20,439 bases of DNA from contig JABITU010000190.1 of the NCBI GenBank assembly GCA_018668195.1, positions 1-20,439 on the forward strand. Reading direction: 5' to 3'. This stretch comes from Tateyamaria sp. (lineage in GTDB: Bacteria; Pseudomonadota; Alphaproteobacteria; Rhodobacterales; Rhodobacteraceae). Position 1 is the stretch's first letter. Every line of letters starts with the position of its first letter. A model generated the notes under the pieces. The model searched no databases. It saw nothing but the letters and a program-made list of their open reading frames with translations, and was not told the origin of the DNA. Below are positions 17,197 to 20,439 of this stretch, piece after piece. The translations under genes were made by a program, and so were the position numbers.

Positions 17197-18462
17197 TCAG
17201 CCCTTGCCCTTCCAAGGCACAAGAAGCCGTTCGGCCCAACGCATAAGCAAGTCAATGCTAAATCCGATAATGCCAATCAGGATTATTCCCATGATCACGA
17301 TATCCGTGTTTTGGAATTTTGAAGCAACCATGATCATCATGCCTGCCCCCTTTTCAGCAGCGACCAGCTCGGCGGCGACAACCGTGCCCCAACACACCCC
17401 CATCGCAACTCGTGCACCGGTAAATATCTCGGGTAAGGAATTGGGCACAATGACATACCGCATGATCTGCGTCTTGCTAGCCCCAAGTGAATAGGCTGCA
17501 TGGACCTTGGAAATCTTGACGCCACTCACACCAGACCGGGCCGCAATTGCCATGATCCAAAGCGCCGCAAGAAACAGCAGGATAATCTTACCCGTCTCGC
17601 CAATCCCCGCCCAAATGATAACAAGCGGGATCAATGCCAGGGGCGGCACCGGGCGCATGAATTCCACGATCGGATCAAACCATCCACGAAACCAGTTGCT
17701 CAGCCCCATTGCATAGCCCAGCGGAATGCCCACGAGCGCGCCAAAGAAAAAACCAACGACAACCCGGAACAACGAATAGCCCAAATGCTCCCACAACGTG
17801 GAACCGCGGAATCCTTCGCTCGCAATTTCACCGATGCGCACAACGACGGCCTCAGGCGAAGGCAACCAGATCGGCTCCATCTGCCAGCCCTTACTGGGTT
17901 GAATGTTGGGCGTGCCTTTATCGGTGATGGTCACAGTGCCCCACCCGACATCAACGCTGTCACGCGGCGCAACCTTTTCACCGTTGATCTCGATTAATAT
18001 GGCGCCTTCGCCCCGTCCAAGTTCATCGTTTCGATCAACACGCAAAAGCCCAGAGCGCCACATACCGATGGCAACACTGTCGTTCTTGGCCCACCCCTGT
18101 CCGGGATCCACCTCGGGGGCGTCTGTGCGGGTGTCTATCGGATGCACCAGTACAGTGACAGTAGCAGTATCCCGGTCATTTCCGGCCTGTGCGGTGTATT
18201 CAAAAGTGCCCGTGCCCTCAAAAGGGCCAGGCGCATGCAGGAAACTCGGCAACAGGGACGATCCGGTGAACATCCCCCAGAGCACGAAAATGGTCAAAAT
18301 CGAAATGAACGAAGCTGCCCTGTTTGGTGTTACGGCGCTTTCATCGCCAAAGGTCACGGTTTTGAGCGAGCCATAATCGGAAATCGCCCTGCGCTGCGCT
18401 ATGGCTTTGACAACGAAAAAAGCGACCACAAAGATCACAACGTAGATCAGAAAGGGGATCAT
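17197..18462 (-). CDS. tauC: Taurine-type ABC transporter permease with long extra-core region
   Basis: This is the inner-membrane subunit of the TauABC-like importer. The core (about 215-421) is a normal BPD-type permease with roughly five membrane segments. Its ATPase-contact (EAA) loop is VHAAYSLGASKTQIMRYVIV around 320-339, followed by PNSLPEIFTGARVAMG. Unlike standard TauC (about 270 residues), it is 421 residues. It adds two N-terminal hydrophobic segments (about 3-20 and 51-69) and a roughly 125-residue soluble stretch (75-198), probably periplasmic. That stretch contains a beta-strand-like GTGTFEYTAQAG and DTATVTVLVH, resembling VCBS/cadherin-like repeats. The ATG at 18462 overlaps the tauB stop by four bases and is preferred over the start at 18507. 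Confidence 0.85.
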   Translation of the reverse strand: MIPFLIYVVIFVVAFFVVKAIAQRRAISDYGSLKTVTFGDESAVTPNRAASFISILTIFVLWGMFTGSSLLPSFLHAPGPFEGTGTFEYTAQAGNDRDTATVTVLVHPIDTRTDAPEVDPGQGWAKNDSVAIGMWRSGLLRVDRNDELGRGEGAILIEINGEKVAPRDSVDVGWGTVTITDKGTPNIQPSKGWQMEPIWLPSPEAVVVRIGEIASEGFRGSTLWEHLGYSLFRVVVGFFFGALVGIPLGYAMGLSNWFRGWFDPIVEFMRPVPPLALIPLVIIWAGIGETGKIILLFLAALWIMAIAARSGVSGVKISKVHAAYSLGASKTQIMRYVIVPNSLPEIFTGARVAMGVCWGTVVAAELVAAEKGAGMMIMVASKFQNTDIVIMGIILIGIIGFSIDLLMRWAERLLVPWKGKG

Positions 18463-19265
18463 GTTGCTGCCTCCGTCCGGCCCATAATTTCTTCTTCCAT
18501 GTCCCAAATCATGCCCAGAATTTCCTCTCGGCGCTGTGCAAACTCGGGGTGTTTTTTCACCTCGCGCAGATCAGCATCAACTCCCATCTCGGCAAAGGGC
18601 AACCGGTATTCCTTGTGGATGCGGCCGGGACGCGGCGCCATGACCAACAAACGCTCACCCAACAACAATGCCTCTTCAACAGAATGGGTGATCAGTATGA
18701 TCGTCTTGCCGGTACCTTTCCAAAGCTGCAGGACCAGCGATTGCATCTTTTCGCGGGTCAGCGCATCAAGCGCGCCCAACGGCTCGTCCATCAAGATAAC
18801 ATCCGGGTCATTGGCCAGACAGCGCGCAAGGGCAACCCGCTGCTGCATACCCCCCGACAGTTCATAAACGGCCTTTTCCTTGAAATCCTGCAAGCCGACG
18901 ACATCCAGCAAATGGTCGACGACCTCGGCCTTGTCGCGTTTGGGCATGCCTTTCATTGACGGCCCAAACCCCACGTTTTCGCGCACGCTCATCCACTCGA
19001 ACAAGGCACCTTGCTGAAAAACCATGCCGCGTTCGGCATCGGGGCCGTCAATCTCGTGACCGTTCAAAATCATTTTGCCATCGGTCGGGGCCAGAAAGCC
19101 TGCCACGATGTTCAGTAATGTCGTCTTGCCGCAACCCGAAGGGCCTAGCACGCTCATCAGCTCGCCCGCCTTGAGGTCAAGCGAGACGTCTTTTAACGCC
19201 TGCACTGCTCCGCCATCGGGCAGATCAAAGCGCATCGAAATACCTTGAATAGAAAGTCCGGACAT
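18459..19265 (-). CDS. tauB: Taurine-type ABC transporter ATP-binding protein
   Basis: This is the cytoplasmic ATPase of the importer. From MSGLSIQGISMRF it is 268 residues. Walker A is GPSGCGKTT (41-49), the Q-loop FQQG is at 83-86, the signature LSGGM is at 136-140, Walker B ILMDEP is at 157-162 and the switch histidine is H194 (LITHS). Sequence and gene order fit the nitrate/sulfonate/taurine (NitT/TauT) group. A GTG at 19316 opens the frame earlier. The ATG at 19265 has AGGTGGG five bases upstream and gives the normal family N-terminus, so it is used. It is translationally coupled to tauC by an ATGA overlap. Confidence 0.92.
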   Translation of the reverse strand: MSGLSIQGISMRFDLPDGGAVQALKDVSLDLKAGELMSVLGPSGCGKTTLLNIVAGFLAPTDGKMILNGHEIDGPDAERGMVFQQGALFEWMSVRENVGFGPSMKGMPKRDKAEVVDHLLDVVGLQDFKEKAVYELSGGMQQRVALARCLANDPDVILMDEPLGALDALTREKMQSLVLQLWKGTGKTIILITHSVEEALLLGERLLVMAPRPGRIHKEYRLPFAEMGVDADLREVKKHPEFAQRREEILGMIWDMEEEIMGRTEAAT

Positions 19266-19330
19266 CGGTTCCCACCTGTCACTTGCGCCGTACTGGCGCT
19301 TGTGGGCAGGTTTCACCCTACCTCAATATC

Positions 19331-19368
19331 AAAAAAAAAGGGCCCGCGCACGACAAGCACACGGGCCC
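19331..19368 (-). terminator. Strong intrinsic terminator between tauA and tauB
   Basis: On the minus strand GGGCCCG (19362-19368) and CGGGCCC (19340-19346) close a long stem whose inner bases also pair, with some G-U wobbles, around a small UUGUC-type loop. Nine Us follow (19331-19339). It lies 12 bases after the tauA stop. It should end most tauA transcripts and let a fraction read into tauBC, a common way to make more binding protein than permease. Confidence 0.85.
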
Positions 19369-19380
19369 GATCAGATCTCG

Positions 19381-20382
19381 CTACTTGATCGCGCTCAAAG
19401 CGTCTGTGTTGACGGTGGCTTCGTAGCTGTCCAGTGCACTGTCGATTGAACCCGCGTTGACGAACACGTCCGCCACACCCTTCATAAAGGTCGCCGCTGT
19501 TCCACCGAGCCATGCGCCGCTCAGCTGCTCTTCAACTGTGGGGAACTTGAACGTCGCCAGCGTGGATGCTGTGGCATCTTCATCCATACCGGCATCCTTG
19601 GCGATGACGGGCAACATTTTCGCGTGGTTTGCTTCGTCTGCCCACATTGCGTTGGATGCGGCTGTCACGGCCAGGAACTGGCTCAGCATCTCGCCTTCTT
19701 CAGCGATAAAGTTAGCAGGCGCAGTTGTGGCGTCGAACACCAGAATGCCCAGCTCTTCTTTTTCTGCGCCGGTCAGAAGCACATTACCGCTTTCTTTCAT
19801 GCGGCGCAGCGCGCCACCCCAGCCACAGGCCATGTCAACAGAGCCTTGCGCCAATGCTGCTGCACCTTCGGCCGGGGCCATGTCGACCACGTCTAGCGAC
19901 GCCAAATCCACGCCGAAGTGGTTCATCTGGCTTAAAAACCCATAATGGGCGGCGGTGCCCAGTGGCACAGCAACTTTCTTGCCGGCCAGCTCATCTGCAG
20001 AGTCTTTGTCGATCTCCAGCGCGGACGCAACAACACAGTTGTCGTTTTCGGAATAGGAAACCGCCACGTCGACAATTTGGATATCCTGACCAGCAGAAGC
20101 AGCAACCACGAAGGGCGGCACACCCTGCGACACAGAGATTTGCACATCGCCCGACGCCATCGCTGCAGACATCGCAGTGCCAGTGTCAAAGCTCACCCAG
20201 TTAATCTTGGTGCCCATTGCTTCTTCGTACATGCCGGTTTCTTTGGCGTACTGAAAGGGCATGGGCCACTCAAGGAAGTAGGCAACGGTGATTTCACCGT
20301 GGCTCGCTGCGAAAGCGCCTTGGGCACCCGCCAGCATCGCTGTGGCCGCGACGGCACCCATAAGCTTCGATTTAAATGTCAT
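19381..20382 (-). CDS. tauA: Taurine-type ABC transporter substrate-binding protein
   Basis: A periplasmic binding protein of 333 residues. It has a Sec signal peptide MTFKSKLMGAVAATAMLAGA, with probable cleavage after AFA (residue 25) before ASHGEITVAYF. The mature domain has the two-lobed NitT/TauT pattern: FLEWPMPFQYAKETGMYEE at the start, VSFDTGTAMSAAMASGDVQI, SQGVPPFV, KKVAVPLGTAAHYGF, and MACGWGGALRRM. This combination is typical of Roseobacter TauA (taurine binding). Substrate identity is inferred from family resemblance, and related sulfonates or amines remain possible. The ATG at 20382 has GGGAGAA upstream; an earlier ATG at 20412 lies inside an inverted repeat and is unlikely. Confidence 0.9.
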   Translation of the reverse strand: MTFKSKLMGAVAATAMLAGAQGAFAASHGEITVAYFLEWPMPFQYAKETGMYEEAMGTKINWVSFDTGTAMSAAMASGDVQISVSQGVPPFVVAASAGQDIQIVDVAVSYSENDNCVVASALEIDKDSADELAGKKVAVPLGTAAHYGFLSQMNHFGVDLASLDVVDMAPAEGAAALAQGSVDMACGWGGALRRMKESGNVLLTGAEKEELGILVFDATTAPANFIAEEGEMLSQFLAVTAASNAMWADEANHAKMLPVIAKDAGMDEDATASTLATFKFPTVEEQLSGAWLGGTAATFMKGVADVFVNAGSIDSALDSYEATVNTDALSAIK

Positions 20383-20401
20383 TTTTGGTTCTCCCGTTTG
20401 T

Positions 20402-20424
20402 CGCACAGTCATGAATGCTGTGCG
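20402..20424. promoter_or_regulatory. Inverted repeat at the tauA promoter or leader
   Basis: CGCACAG (20402-20408) and CTGTGCG (20418-20424) form a perfect 7-bp inverted repeat with a 9-base spacer, about 20 bases upstream of the tauA start. On the minus strand a -10-like TTATAC directly precedes it (20424-20429), so it may be a repressor operator at the transcription start, or a leader hairpin. It does not match the direct-repeat site reported for Rhodobacter TauR. The -35 region is mostly outside the window. Confidence 0.45.
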
Positions 20425-20439
20425 TATAAGATTAGTTCG

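Overview
The window looks like a chromosomal segment from a marine alphaproteobacterium of the Roseobacter group (Rhodobacteraceae). This rests on gene content and order: a short-form hisG with hisZ and hisS, a class II (B12-dependent) ribonucleotide reductase, DUF1489, TIGR02302/DUF4175, a Hint-domain protein and a taurine-type ABC transporter. It is mostly core metabolism, with one decayed insertion sequence. No tRNA, rRNA, CRISPR array or prophage was seen.

Left part (1-7559). The first 11 bases look like the start codon of a leftward ftsE. It is divergent from a rightward zinc-ribbon membrane protein (155-943). Leftward then come a large Gln-rich membrane protein of the TIGR02302 family, lysA (diaminopimelate decarboxylase), a small DUF2834 membrane protein, a small lipoprotein and argH (argininosuccinate lyase). 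A thioredoxin-like TlpA-type protein is transcribed divergently from argH. The argH-lipoprotein-DUF2834 genes are tightly packed and probably co-transcribed.

Middle part (7560-13367). A 413-base gap with no convincing gene precedes a Hint (Hedgehog/intein-type) domain protein. A badly decayed IS5-family transposase (9251-10032) follows. Next, leftward, is an 835-residue NrdJ ribonucleotide reductase carrying an apparent Cro/CI-type helix-turn-helix domain between its catalytic barrel and its TSCPD domain; this is the most unusual feature of the window. Upstream of nrdJ are two NrdR-box-like sites whose centres are exactly 31 bp apart, and a leader that can form mutually exclusive hairpins, one covering the ribosome binding site. 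A DUF1489 gene is divergent from nrdJ.

Right part (13368-20439). The leftward operon hisS-hisZ-hisG has 4-base overlaps at both junctions. It encodes histidyl-tRNA synthetase and the two-subunit ATP phosphoribosyltransferase that starts histidine synthesis. slyX runs rightward from the hisS promoter side. Finally a leftward tauA-tauB-tauC cassette encodes a periplasmic binding protein, an ATPase and a permease with an unusually long extra-core region. A strong hairpin/U-tract terminator lies between tauA and tauB, and an inverted repeat sits just upstream of tauA.
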